Positions 1 to 11,115 of a stretch of 64,000 nt of DNA are shown one piece after another. The notes under the pieces were generated by a model. It had not been told where the DNA came from. It saw only the letters and a list, made by a program, of their open reading frames with translations, and made no database searches. The stretch comes from Zeugodacus cucurbitae (lineage: Eukaryota; Arthropoda; Insecta; Diptera; Tephritidae), in the NCBI RefSeq assembly GCF_028554725.1, contig NC_071669.1, forward strand, positions 49,927,501 through 49,991,500. Reading direction: 5' to 3'. Every line of letters starts with the position of its first letter. Positions within the stretch are counted from its first letter, which is position 1. Made by a program: the position numbers and the translations under genes.

Positions 1-1017
1 GGCACATACGCACATACATACCTAAAGAAACCGGTGAATGCCTTTTGGGCTGCTGATGCCTTAATCCCTCCCCACCTTTCACCACTAACGGCGCAGTATA
101 CCGGTCAACAGCGCGAGCCGAGCTGCCCAAAACGAAAGTGTTGCCAAATTAGATTTACGATCGTCAGCGCGCCAGTGTATCTTGAATTGCGGCTAACGGC
201 GGCAGCAAGCAATTTAGAGCAACAACGAAGCAACGAAAGTGTTCTGAAAAATTCTCCTCTTCTTCTTATTCGTTTTTTTTTTTTTGGTGCGTTACGTTTT
301 GCGCTTGGCTATTTCACAGTGAGTACAAATTTATTGTACAAACATAAAAACAGACAACAATTGCAATGTACAACAACAACAACAACAGCAATAACATAGC
401 GCGTAGATATTGTGAAATTGTGGCAGCGGCAAAACAGACGATTTGACACGATCGAAAAAATATGTCTGCCATAAAAAAGTTGTAAAGAATCTCTCGCACA
501 GCGCCGCCAGCTACAAAGGCGAACCGTCCGGCGACCAGCCAGCCAGCTAGCTAGCCAGCATGGCGAACGGAAGCTAAGCGATATATTATGTTCTGGCTTT
601 TTAGCTTTCCGCTCTTTGTTTTATGTGCGCTTTATGTGCGCCTCATGTATGCTCCAATGTGTGTGCTATGTGTGCTGTGCTATGCGGTGTTATGTGCGCG
701 TAAATTGTTTACTCATTGCAAAATTTCCAATTAGCAGTCGAAATTTTTCCGAAAAGATATTATGTGACAAAAATATGTAGCGAAGAAAATCATTCGAAAT
801 ACACACACATACAGACATACATATGTATTTTTGTAAAACAACAAAAATTTCATCTTCTGCTTTGTCGTTGCTGTTGTCTCTCCGTGCGCCATTCATCTTT
901 CATTCTCTTCTGTCTACTGTTTCTTTTGAGTTTATTTAATTGTGTTTTGTTTATATTTTTAGCTGAAATCTTCTTCGCTTCGTTCCCAGTGTCTGTGTGT
1001 GTGTGTGTGTAGTGCAG
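1..1017 (+). other. probable 5' leader and intron of the small membrane-protein gene
   Basis: This stretch is rich in CAA/CAG and CA/TG runs, as is typical of fly 5' leaders. A donor-like CACA/GTGAGT sits near 318 and an acceptor-like TAGTGCAG ends at 1017. The interval 319-1017 may therefore be a leader intron. No convincing coding frame is seen; the frame at 34-399 has low-complexity composition. Confidence 0.3.
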
Positions 1018-1275
1018 ATGGCAATTTTGCTGGTCCATCTTCGGCGCCTCATTCTGCTGATGAGCATCGTCTATCTGAGCGGCACAGTGATGCGTCGCCT
1101 GCTGAGCGAATCGCGGCACAATTACCTGCAGCACATCAATGGCAAGACGTTCGCCGCCCGGCATCTGCACTTCCAGGCCTGGGCCTATATTTACACCGCC
1201 TATGCCTATGTGGTCTTGGTTAACTATGTGAGCGTGAGGCGTCTCACCAATTTGTTGGAATTCTTTCTCACCTGA
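1018..1275 (+). CDS. small predicted membrane protein, unknown function
   Basis: An 85-residue frame begins at the ATG at 1018 and ends at the TGA at 1273-1275. Its GC-rich third positions stand out from the AT-rich surroundings, which suggests real coding sequence. The N-terminus (about residues 3-24) is hydrophobic with two early arginines, and a second apolar, tyrosine-rich stretch lies at about 54-75, so one or two membrane passes are likely. The ATG directly follows a TG-rich tract ending in TAGTGCAG, which looks like a 3' splice site. A donor-like CACA/GTGAGT at about 318 could close a 5' untranslated exon. An in-frame ATG at 997 lies inside the TG tract and is less likely as the start. 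A polyadenylation signal AATAAA lies at 1403-1408. I do not recognise the family. It could also be the last exon of a gene beginning left of the window. Confidence 0.5.
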   Translation: MAILLVHLRRLILLMSIVYLSGTVMRRLLSESRHNYLQHINGKTFAARHLHFQAWAYIYTAYAYVVLVNYVSVRRLTNLLEFFLT

Positions 1276-1408
1276 TGAAAACTATGCGGCCGTTGTGAAT
1301 TTGAAAGAGATTTCAAAAAGTGAGGTGTTATTTTTATTGAATTAGTTTTTGTTATGATTTTTTATGGTAGTTTAATATAAAATATTGGTGCCCTAATTGG
1401 TTAATAAA

Positions 1409-2300
1409 AATAATCTGCATAACTTATACAAAATAGTAATAAAAATGTGAAATTCAATTTGGAAAATTAATTCTTATAAAATAGTCATATGGCGTGGAAA
1501 TATGTTCTACCGCACATAAAATAGGACGAGAGCATTTCGATATATCCGAGACTTTTTGATATAGCTTTGAATGCAATAATAATGGTGATCTATATCGATA
1601 TCCATATATTCAGAATTTCATCATTGAAATCATATTCGATTAAATTTTCACCTTCTCTACTTTAAACGCTGTTTGTTTGGACTGCGTAGACTTAGCAGCA
1701 CTGTCGCTGTATTAAGAGTTCCTTAAGGATAGTCCACTGGAGTTCAGTGTTACACAAAACTGGCTCATATTGTCTAAGGAAGGCCTAATCCCCATTTATG
1801 AAGATATGTTGTTCATTCGATAATTCAAGGTATCTTTTCCACTACTTCTAAGATTAGTAGAAGTTAGTTATCCTCTCTTGGAAAGTTTCGATATTGCTGC
1901 AGGATAGATAGGCCTAGATATTTTGCTTCATATATGTAACGGGTGTCTTTCTATGAGGAATATCTTTTTTCGAAGTTGGTATTTTTGAAAGCTGTTACTT
2001 GATTTCAGTTTGTTTTGCCATCTCATAATAAACAGACTTACTCCGGAACACGGTTTATGGCTTAAATGTGCTTCAGTTACTGCAAAAAGTTGTCTACTTA
2101 ATCCCTCTACAATCTATAAACGGTTCAAGTCTTTGGTATACATGTGCCTTGGGACTGTGGAAGGTATTATTATTGAAAATGGTCGAAATGGGAGAAACCA
2201 AAAACTTATGAAGTATCATAACTAAGCCATAAATAAAGTAATGAAAGTAGTATTTGCTACAGAGGATTTGGATGTAACTTTTTTTTAGTGGGCGTTTCTC
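1409..2300. other. intergenic, no gene seen
   Basis: AT-rich sequence with only short frames and no recognisable motifs or coding-like composition. Confidence 0.5.
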
Positions 2301-2309
2301 CGCCCTAAA

Positions 2310-3209
2310 TAGGTTTTGGTATATATCTCGCAAACCATTAGCGTTACATAAATTAAACTTTCTGCAGTCACTTCTCTTACGTACTCCATTACACACCATA
2401 AAAATAGGTGAAATTGGATGACAACTACACCCAATTACATCCAATACACCAAATTTTACAGAATAAATGGCAGAAGGAAGCTGCACTCAGACTTAAAAAA
2501 AAGGAAAATGGGCGTGGCGTCTCCCACTTATGGGACAAAGCTATATTTCAGGAACTCTTCGACAGATTTCAGTGAAATTCGGTATATATTATTTTCTTGA
2601 CACCGTCATATTACAGATGAAAAATGGGCGAAATCGCTTCACCACCACGCTTACTTCCCATATAACTCAATTTTGAATTACATCCGATTCCTTCCCTTTA
2701 TAATTCATACATTAGGGACCAATGAAGATAGCAGAAAAAAACTTTACACAAATACTGTATTTGAGCTGTGGCATCACTTGTGGAAAAATTGTCGAAATCG
2801 GACTATAACTTTTTAAGGCGATAATGAAGAACCTATTGCCTAAGGGTAATTTTCAACGAAAATATCGGTAAATCTCTCAGATATTTTAACGTAATTCAGA
2901 GGGAATCTTTTTTTTCTATTATTGTGTCTCTGTACCAAAAATGATTAAAATCGGGTAATAATTCCCTTAATTATAGGTTTTTCAAAAATACGACGAGCTT
3001 AATACCTTATAAATCGGTTAATATGTAAAATATCTTAACCAATTTAAGTGAGCATATAGATATAGAAATCGGTCCAGGAATGTCCTCAGCCCTCATCTAC
3101 TATACTTGATTCTAGTGGACTATATGCCGAATATATGCGTCAAATTGTGTGTTATCTGAATAAAATTAAACGTTCGGTTGCACCCGAACTTAGCCTTTCC
3201 TTACTTGTT
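2310..3209 (+). repeat. unclassified dispersed element, copy A
   Basis: About 0.9 kb that recurs in inverted orientation at 5361-6215 and, broken, at 18.6-20 kb. Shared blocks include the run around 2515-2600 (TGGGCGTGGCGTCTCCCACT), the block around 2700-2790, and the right end TTAGCCTTTCCTTACTTGTT at 3190-3209. No coding frame spans it, so it looks like a non-autonomous mobile element or the remains of one. The left boundary is approximate. The class is not identified. Confidence 0.6.
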
Positions 3210-5360
3210 CATTTATACATATATCTAGATTTTCTACAACCGAATATCAGTATTATAAAGCATATGCAGATCTACGCAACAGCAAAATACGATGTACTAC
3301 ATTCTTTCCCGCTACTGTAAGCAACTGCGCCATCTGTGTATAAGATATATCGATTTTGGGTTTGTGACTTTGCTAAAATTTTAACGTATTTTTCGCTAAT
3401 GATTTTAAATTAGATATATAAACATAGATATTTATACATAACAAAGAACTCGTTAATAAAAATGATAGATCCAAATGGAAACATCCTTCTGTCTTTATTA
3501 TCCTTATCTAATCTACGATAGAAGCTTCCTAATGGAATTTCCTCCCAAAAGAGAAGTCCGAGTCTTACGACATCATTAACAATATAGAAGAAATATAATC
3601 GTCGTAGTGCAGATCTTTATAAAGTCAAGGGATATCTATTTCTTTTACAGAACTCAATAACTTATCATGGAATGAGAAATCGGAATTGTCTAAAAAAGCT
3701 ATCTCTAGACGAACCGAGAGTCAAATTCTGGAGCTGGTCTCCGAGATAAGACTCTGGAGATAATACACCAAATACAGAATAAGTCGGAACCCAGAGCGTT
3801 TTCCGTGCTGAAATAATTTAGACTACATGTTTTAGGTCTTAGTTCGAATAGCAGCTGACCAAAATAGTTAGTCTCTAGATTTGGGAGTATCCACAGACAG
3901 TGCATCAAAATGACCTAACAGGGTCTTAAGTATATTTTTGTCCACCGAGCACCTTCCATCGACCTTCTTTACATCACATCAGCTAAGGATTTTAATTAAA
4001 TTAAATCAAAAATGTGTGTGCCCATTCTTAATGGAAGCCTTATAATGGCAATTGACAATTATCAAATACTGACAAATTATTTACACACTCCATTTGCTTG
4101 GCAAGCTATTTTGCGCGCAAATTTCAAATTTCAAATTTATTAATTAATTATTTGCAATAACATGAACAAGATCGACGGTGGGTGCAAAAATCGACTCGTT
4201 TGCCGAAATGAACGCGCGACCGTCATAAGCCAAATATATTGTGATGATTAATAATCGAAAAAAAGTGGGCAAACCACACAAAGGCAACTCATTTATAACA
4301 AAGACATGCATATATTCCCTATATTGTAGAGATTTATATTATACTCATATATATGTACATAAGGGAATATACATACGAAGTCATACATACATAGGTATAT
4401 GTAAAATGGTAAGGGAGACTGTATGTGTGCGCTGTTTTATATAGAATAAATTTTGAAAATATTTTTGTCTACCAAGTCAGTATGACTTAATTTTTGAAAA
4501 CATTTTATAATATAATATGGTATAAGAAAATAAAATATGTGGGATTCGGCTAGAGGCCACAAGTGAATTCCGATGTGCCATGTCACTTTGTATGAAAGAT
4601 ATGACGAATTGTTGTACAAGGAAGTTAACATATGTATGTATGTACTTGCAGATATATAAACATTATACTAACATGATATATAGTAAACAAATCGAAAAAA
4701 TTGCAAGCATCATTTATTTTAAATATATTTTTAATATTTAATATTTTTTTTTAAAATATTTTTTTAACTTAAAAACACAACAATAAACCCTTAACATAGT
4801 TTCTACAGTGATTACCTAACCAAATTTTATATTGAAAATTAGTTTCATTTTATTTGCAGAATAAATTTGTAGTATATAGATATATACATATATATATGTA
4901 TGTGTATCTTTGCCAACAGTCACACTTGCATATGAATATGCAAATACTCAGTGGCGGCAAAATATTTATTTTCCAATTCGGTTTCCAACGTTCTTAGCAT
5001 CGACTTTTATTAAGGTGCAAAAAGATATATGAAAGAAAAAAATAAATAGAAACACGCACATTCATATTGCTTATGTAAATAAACATTTATATCTAGCAAA
5101 TATTTAGAAATTAGTGTTGCCAGCTGGTTGTAAAAAAGTTGAAATTTCAAAATATTTAAATTTAAATAATTTTTGAAATTTAATTGATTGTAGAATTTTT
5201 TCGAAACATAAAAATAATTAAAAGTAATGATTATGACTAAATCTTCAAACCTGATAATTACTTCCAAAACTCTTAAACAACAAATTTCAAAACTTTTTTG
5301 AGGAAATTTTTTTTATAACACACTTTGACTAAATGTCAATGTTTGGCAATACTACTGAAA
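3210..5360. other. intergenic, no gene seen
   Basis: AT-rich spacer between inverted copies A and B of the dispersed element. It contains only short frames and TA-rich simple sequence near 4880-4910. Confidence 0.45.
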
Positions 5361-6215
5361 AACAAGTAACGAAAGGATAAGTACAGTTGCAACCGATTTT
5401 ATACTCTAGCAATTTATTGAATAACGAAAATCGTATATATAGATATCTGAGCTGATGCTAAGATATCTCACATACTAACCAATACATATATGCGGAATAA
5501 ATATTTTTGAAAAACCTATAATTAGGTTTTAATATATTTTTGGAACAGAGACACACTTTTAGAAGAAAACATTTTCCTCTGAATTACATTAAATTATCTG
5601 AGAGATTTACCCATATTTTCGGTTAAAATTTACCCTTAGGCGCTGAGCTCAACATTATCGAACATTCTGGAGCCTTGAAAATTTATAGTCCGTTTTTGAC
5701 AATTTGTTCACAAGTGAAGCCAGAGATGATATGTACTATTTGTGTAAAGTTTTATTTCGCTATCTTCATTGGTTCCTTATGTATACATTATAAAGTGAAG
5801 GAATCAGGTGGAATTCAAAATTGAGTTATAAGGAAAGTAGTCGTGGTTGTGAACCGATTTCGCCCAATTTTTATCTGTGTTATCAGGGTGTCAAGAAAAT
5901 ATTATATACCGAATTTCATTGAAATCTGTCGAGTAGTTCCTGAGATATAGTTTTTGACCCATAAGTGGCCGATGCCACGCCCATTTTTCATTATGTAAAA
6001 AATCTGAGTGCAGCCTCCTTCTGCAATTTCTTCTGTAAAATTTAGTATTTCTGACGTTTTTCCTTAGTGAGATAACCCACTTTTAGTAATTTTCAACCTA
6101 ACCTTTGTAAGGGAGGTGGGCGAGGTTATTATCCGAGAAGAGAACCGACTGCAGAAAGTTTGGTTTATATAGCTTCTTTGGTTTGCGAGATATATACAAA
6201 TAACCGATTTGGTAT
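5361..6215 (-). repeat. unclassified dispersed element, copy B
   Basis: Reverse-orientation copy of the element at 2310-3209. It begins with AACAAGTAACGAAAGGATAA (the complement of copy A's right end) and continues through the GAGACACAC, TATCTTCATTGGTTCCTTA and GATGCCACGCCCATTTTTC blocks to TTTGCGAGATATATAC near 6195. Divergence by point changes and small indels shows it is an old copy. Confidence 0.6.
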
Positions 6216-8095
6216 TATTTCAATATATTCAAAATTGTTTTACACTTCGTTACCACGAAGTTACCTATAACACTCAAACTACTGAACAAAAGTAAGACTG
6301 ATTTCATAAATGTGTGGATCGGAAACAATGCCCTCAAACCGTCTTTATTCAAAATCAAATTTGATATGAGGCCTTGCATTAGTAGTCGTATTCGATTCGT
6401 AACTTTACTGCTCGCTATGATTCTGCTCTACTCTCTTGTGAACAAATTCAATATAAGAGAGTATAAAGTGATATTTTTTTTTTAAATAAGGAAATGGAAT
6501 AATTATGAAAACGGATAGTAGACCACGAACTGTTAACCGAATAGTCGGAAATGAACGGTTAATCGAATAGTCGACAACTTACGACTATCCGGATACTGTA
6601 ACCCGAATATTATTATTCCAATAATGCCCTATCCGGTCAATTCGGTTAGTCGATTAGTCGAATAACAAGAGCTTTAGTATATAGAGATGTACTTCACAAT
6701 CTCCGTGCGGTATTTTAGAAAATAATATTTCCGAAATAGTTTAGATATCATCCAATTATCTCTTTATGATTTAAAGGAACGATAAGAAATACAAAACAAT
6801 TCATGAGACTGTCCTTTTATAAACGTTTCCTTCGAAGATGTTCAACACATAATTGAGAAAAAATATTTCGGAATCTTCAGTAATTTAAATTAAGCAAAAA
6901 CTAATCAAAATATTACAAAAGTGATTGTGAAGTGAAATCAAATTGTTTTACCTTTAGTGAAAATTTTCCAAGAACTCAAATTTCTATGATTTGTTAGTAA
7001 TATCTAAGTAAATTAAATTTCACTTAAAAGCTTTCGCTAAAGTTTTGCAGAACAATCCCACTCGCATCAGTCTGGCAACCTTCTTTTATCCAAATATATA
7101 AATATATAGAAGTATTTAAATATATATATATATATATATAACATTACCGCAACAGTGAAATTCGTAAAATCGGTGGATCCGACAACCGAAAACATCTTTG
7201 CCGCGAATCGCTGCCATGGTTGTCTTGCTTGTTAACGCACTCAATGTGGGATGTAGGTGTATCACTTAGGTTAATTTCCAACATATTTTTAGAAATGGAA
7301 TTTTCGAAATGTTATTTTTCTCGCTTCATATGTTGAGCGCTTTCAAATGACAACAACAACGAATACCAGAAATAAAAATTATATCTCAAAGCAAACAAAT
7401 ATCTGTGGTCCATATAAATACATACAAACATAAGAGCCAACATTTGTACGTATTTATTTAAATAGTTAGAAGTATTCTTAAGTATAATTAAACTTTTGTG
7501 AGCTAAAAATCATAATTGCAATAAAAAGTTACTAAAATATTATAAATTGTAAATATATATATATAATGTATATGTTAGAAACTTCACGCCTAGAAATGTT
7601 TTTCGGTTTCCAGACCGTCCAAAATTTTTATTGGGGATCGACTCTTCTTCGACTTCATGATATAGAAGACCACTAGATTGTGAGAGGCTACTAAAGTTTA
7701 TCTAAAAAACCACTGAAGTAGTCGATAGGAAGTTATTGGCCTTGGCGATTGAAAATCTTAATCAAACAAAACTACAAAACACAGAATTAGAAGAGGACCA
7801 TGAAAACTACCATTATGTAGAGATAAAAGATAAGTCTGAATCCTGATACGGCTATCATCTTAAGCTTGCTTCTCATCAGTAACTGGTCCCACAACATACA
7901 GTTTTCCCACAAGTTCAGTCGGAAAGTGGGAATTCAGAGTTCGGGTTGAGCTGACAACCAGAAAAGCAGGGAAAAAGGAGATGAAGCGCTTTCACGGTAA
8001 CTGATGATATTAAAGTAAGTTTTGCACTTATTTATTAGATTTTCTATTAGACCATTAACCAAACAATTTAAAAATTTAGAAGATAAAAATTCAAA
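6216..8095. other. intergenic, with short AACCGAATAGTCG repeats and an AT microsatellite
   Basis: No gene seen. At 6533-6665 the motif AACCGAATAGTCG and variants recur in both orientations. A TA dinucleotide run lies at about 7121-7140. The rest is unremarkable AT-rich DNA. Confidence 0.45.
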
Positions 8096-8170
8096 ATAAT
8101 GAACAGCTGTGTAATTAAAAATTTATTTGTACTGTTATGTGCTGTTATTTATTTTGTTGCTTTTTAAATT
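8096..8170 (-). promoter_or_regulatory. possible relic of a family promoter
   Basis: AACAGCTGTGTAA followed by GTACTGTTATGTGCTGTTAT resembles the block at 11070-11105 (AACAGCTGTGTAA ... ACTGTTAGGTGCTTTGTTAT) and, more loosely, the promoters of genes A and C. No matching gene body lies next to it. It may be a leftover of a lost family member. Confidence 0.3.
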
Positions 8171-8243
8171 AAGGTTTTGCAACTGTTTTTGGATCTATGA
8201 TGTTTGTATGAAGCGAGTGAAATAAAGTTATCAGTGAATAAGT

Positions 8244-8753
8244 TTATACTGCCGTTGCTAGATATCTAATATTCCTTTCATATAGCCTTGGGATCCTCAC
8301 ATTATTTCTTGTACGTGGAATACCAACAAAACGTGGTCGCCTAAGGCCATCACGAGCTCTCCAATCTCTCCTTCGGACAACAATAAAATCGCTGTCGTCA
8401 CCATCATTTGGCACATCACCCTTGACTGGTTCGTTGACGTCATCAGCAACAACAACTTGTTGTTCCTCAGTTCCACCGAGTTTCAAATTCGCAAGTCCCT
8501 CTTTGGAAAGTAGAGATAGTTTCAAACCATCTCCTGGTAGTCGAAGCTTTGACAAAACAGGCAGTTTGGACACATCAGCTACCTTCGTTAGAACTCCCAA
8601 ATTCGACAGAAGTGGCTTCGTTAAATCTCCCACAATTGGCAGTTTCGACACAACTGGAAGTTTCGACACATCAGTCAATTGGCCAACAAGTGGTGATTGG
8701 GCTGAGCTGAGTGCCACCACGGCAAAGAACGAAGAAATGGTCAGGAAACGCAT
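8244..8753 (-). CDS. secreted repeat protein, family member A
   Basis: A 169-residue single-exon frame. The start (MRFLTISSFFAVVALSSA, about 18 residues) is a clear signal peptide with likely cleavage before Q-S-P. Residues about 25-75 carry imperfect repeats of the type VSKLPVVSKLP and LTKPLLSNLG. An acidic stretch follows (about 95-122), then a basic segment with RRR and LRRPR, possible pro-protein processing sites, and the family motif NNVRIPRL near the end. The mature part has no cysteine. It ends in an extra YLATAV beyond the point where the relatives stop after R-x-R-I. A TATA box and start site lie upstream at 8782-8817. The closest relative is the gene at 11545. Function unknown; an antimicrobial, glandular or reproductive secretion is possible but unproven. 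Confidence 0.75.
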   Translation of the reverse strand: MRFLTISSFFAVVALSSAQSPLVGQLTDVSKLPVVSKLPIVGDLTKPLLSNLGVLTKVADVSKLPVLSKLRLPGDGLKLSLLSKEGLANLKLGGTEEQQVVVADDVNEPVKGDVPNDGDDSDFIVVRRRDWRARDGLRRPRFVGIPRTRNNVRIPRLYERNIRYLATAV

Positions 8754-8781
8754 GATTTATAAGTAAGATACTTCTTTGCTC

Positions 8782-8817
8782 ACTGATTTATACGAGCTAC
8801 GGAACCGTGCTTTTATA
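8782..8817 (-). promoter_or_regulatory. TATA box and initiator of secreted-repeat gene A
   Basis: On the minus strand, TATAAA (8812-8817) lies 31 bp upstream of the A of a TCAGT initiator (complement of 8782-8786), which is ideal spacing. The flanking 150-200 bp resemble the promoter of the gene at 11545, including TTTAATTTTGCAGCT and ATAAATGGAAAG blocks. Confidence 0.6.
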
Positions 8818-8959
8818 CTGTCGTATTATGAAATTTTGCTTGCATTTGACAAAGTCTTTATATATTATAATTACGTCGGATTTAATTTTGCAGCTACATA
8901 AATGGAAAGTACCGTATTTGTTTTGTTATTGACATAACAATTGCAACACTACAATAGAA

Positions 8960-9767
8960 TAATTGTATATATTTTTTTTTTAATTTTAGTCTTTGTTTCA
9001 GCTTTTCAAATAATAATATTTTTTATATACTTTTCTTAAGCGAATCTACTATTATATCTGAGTAAATATTTTATCAATGGTGTAGACTGAAAATGAAAAA
9101 ATACAGACTATAGACTCTACTAGACCACTGTTAGAAAAAAACCACCAAATACGAGTACGAGTTCAATTCCAACGACAGCCGGTTTTGCGTTACTGGTATC
9201 GGACAAGGGTTGTCCGGTGCAATGCGTCTACTTTTTCGCATATGCCTTGGTCTACGATGTCAACCAATGAGTCCATATTTTGACAACGCTCACGAAACAA
9301 CACCGATACTGCTTCAGATTGCGCTCAACCAGCATCAAACATTACTCTGAAGTCGTCTTACGGCTGTATTTGTTCTCCTGAGTCAGTCTCAGAATATTTA
9401 TTAGCTTTCCAACATTCAAAATTTTATTTCATCAATTCTTTCTGCTGTATGCCATATTTTAAACTACAAAAACCTATTATTTTTGAAAGGGTCAGCTCTT
9501 TTCATCTTCTTCAACGTCCGGAGGCCTGGATGATACAAAAAAGTTAATAGATAAAAGGAAGTATCTCCTGTATCATCAGTATTTATGAGACAGTTACCAG
9601 GACTATGTTGCAAAACATTGGACTTCTCTGAGATATTGTACGATAGCTATCGCTTTCCTTATTTTGACTATTATTTAGTTTAGCTCCTGAGAGACGTGTC
9701 AAAAAAATACTTTTTTTAGTAAGTTTGTATGTATTCGATTTATTTCAAGTTCAAGAGCATTGACTGT
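8960..9767. other. intergenic between secreted-repeat genes A and B
   Basis: No gene seen. The part at 9170-9370 is less AT-rich and may be a decayed mobile element, but no motif supports a class. Confidence 0.35.
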
Positions 9768-10304
9768 TTAAATTCTGACATGCCTACCCAAGGGTCCCAA
9801 GAGTCTCTTATTACCCAAACGTGGAATACCAACGAAACGGGGTAATCTTACTAAACGATGACGTCTCGATGGTTTCTTTTGGGCCCCATCATCAGCATTA
9901 TCATCACCACCAACATTATTGTCATCAGATTCTTTGGGGGCATCCTGTTGCTCTTCTTCTTCTGGAGCAGGCTCATCGGCGTTGTTGGCCTCTTCTGCAG
10001 CATCATCTTCGCCAGCTACAACTTGTAAATCATCGGCTATGTCTCCCACAATTGGCACCTGTCTCACAAGATTACCTGGTAAACGAATTGGTAGCTTTTG
10101 TGCTACGGCCTCTTCAGCAGCATCATCTTCGCCAGCTACAACTTGTAAATCATCGGCTATGTCTCCCACAATTGGCACCTGTCTCACAAGATCACCTGGT
10201 AAACGAATTGGTAGCTTTTGTGCCACTGGCAATCCAAGGTTGGGCAAGAGCGCTGAGCTCACTGCCACAAAGGCAAAGAAGAAGACGATAGTGAGGAAAC
10301 GCAT
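9768..10304 (-). CDS. secreted repeat protein, family member B
   Basis: A 178-residue single-exon frame. Signal peptide MRFLTIVFFFAFVAVSSA, then two nearly identical 40-residue repeats (about residues 28-107) that begin VAQKLPIRLPG and end AGEDDAAEEA. Next is a strongly acidic linker rich in E, D, Q and N (about 108-140), then a basic tail with KKPSRRHR and FVGIPR ending in GRHVRI. The order signal, acidic propiece, basic site, cationic tail resembles peptide precursors. The DNA repeat unit is 120 bp and almost unmutated, so the duplication is recent or homogenised. A TATA-like CATAAAA at about 10362-10367 lies 30 bp from TCAGTT (complement of 10332-10337). Polyadenylation-like AATAAA is at about 9739-9744 on the minus strand. 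Function unknown. Confidence 0.75.
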   Translation of the reverse strand: MRFLTIVFFFAFVAVSSALLPNLGLPVAQKLPIRLPGDLVRQVPIVGDIADDLQVVAGEDDAAEEAVAQKLPIRLPGNLVRQVPIVGDIADDLQVVAGEDDAAEEANNADEPAPEEEEQQDAPKESDDNNVGGDDNADDGAQKKPSRRHRLVRLPRFVGIPRLGNKRLLGPLGRHVRI

Positions 10305-10331
10305 GTTGAATTATTTTAGTACTTTTTGTGT

Positions 10332-10367
10332 AACTGATGATTTGAAGCGTAACGCGTGTCTTTTATG
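10332..10367 (-). promoter_or_regulatory. TATA-like box and initiator of secreted-repeat gene B
   Basis: CATAAAAG and a TCAGTT initiator are spaced about 30 bp apart on the minus strand, ahead of the ATG at 10304. Confidence 0.5.
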
Positions 10368-10499
10368 CTGCAGAAATAACCGTTTATTATTTACCGTATA
10401 TGTATTTGTCCTATATATATATAAAATAATTTTATTACGAAACAGTAGTTGGAAGTTAAGAACATTTCCTCTCTTGGTTTATATATTTAACTAGTGCGT

Positions 10500-11017
10500 T
10501 TATTTCTAAAATTGTTATGAAATAATAATTATACCCTCAAAACATCTTTCACAGGCTATAATAGTTTTCTCATCTAACGGATGGTTGTTTGTACTACCTA
10601 AAATTAAATGAATTGAATATGGAGTTAAAGAGTCGATGCTACCAGTAAACCAACTTTCCATAGAACACCATTTTGAGGCAGCATCAATCCATAAATAGTC
10701 GCAATCGGTCCCTAGCATACCTAACTCATATCTCGAATGTGATGATCTCCGTTCGTTCAATTGATTTTATGCCTCATATATTGAACCAAATGAGATAGGA
10801 AGAGGTAATTAGAGGATTCCATCTCCTAACGAGACTCAACGCATCAAAAAAATCGTGATAACCATCCATCCATCTCCGACATTGATTTCAGTTAATTAAG
10901 TTCACTTAAAAGTTATAATTCGTTCTAATACAAAGGGAAACTCACTTAGTCTGTACCCGAATCTAGCCCTTTCTTACTTGTGTTTATATTTGATTATTTA
11001 CTTAATACCTCTTAACT
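10500..11017. other. intergenic, with one end of the dispersed element
   Basis: No gene seen; the 81-codon frame at 10515-10760 has no family features. Positions 10937-10982 carry the end sequence of the copy A/B element (TACCCGAATCTAGCCCTTTC then TTACTTGT), so a solo end or truncated copy lies here. Confidence 0.4.
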
Positions 11018-11115
11018 GAGTTCTTCAAACAATTACGTGGTTTTAAATTTTGGCACATAAATTGCTAACAGCTGTGTAAATGGAAAGCACTGTTAGGTGC
11101 TTTGTTATATAATTT
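11018..11115 (-). promoter_or_regulatory. orphan copy of the secreted-repeat gene promoter
   Basis: Shares CTTCAAACAATTACGT and TAAATGGAAAGCACT with the upstream region of gene C (about 12289-12345), in the same order and orientation. No gene follows at the expected place (about 10.9 kb); a dispersed-element end lies there instead. It is best read as the promoter of a deleted sixth family member. Confidence 0.45.

Noticed and set aside
9919..10494. 191-codon plus-strand frame over gene B
   Set aside because: It is the antisense shadow of gene B's repeats, rich in S, P and T; gene B has a signal peptide, family resemblance and promoter.
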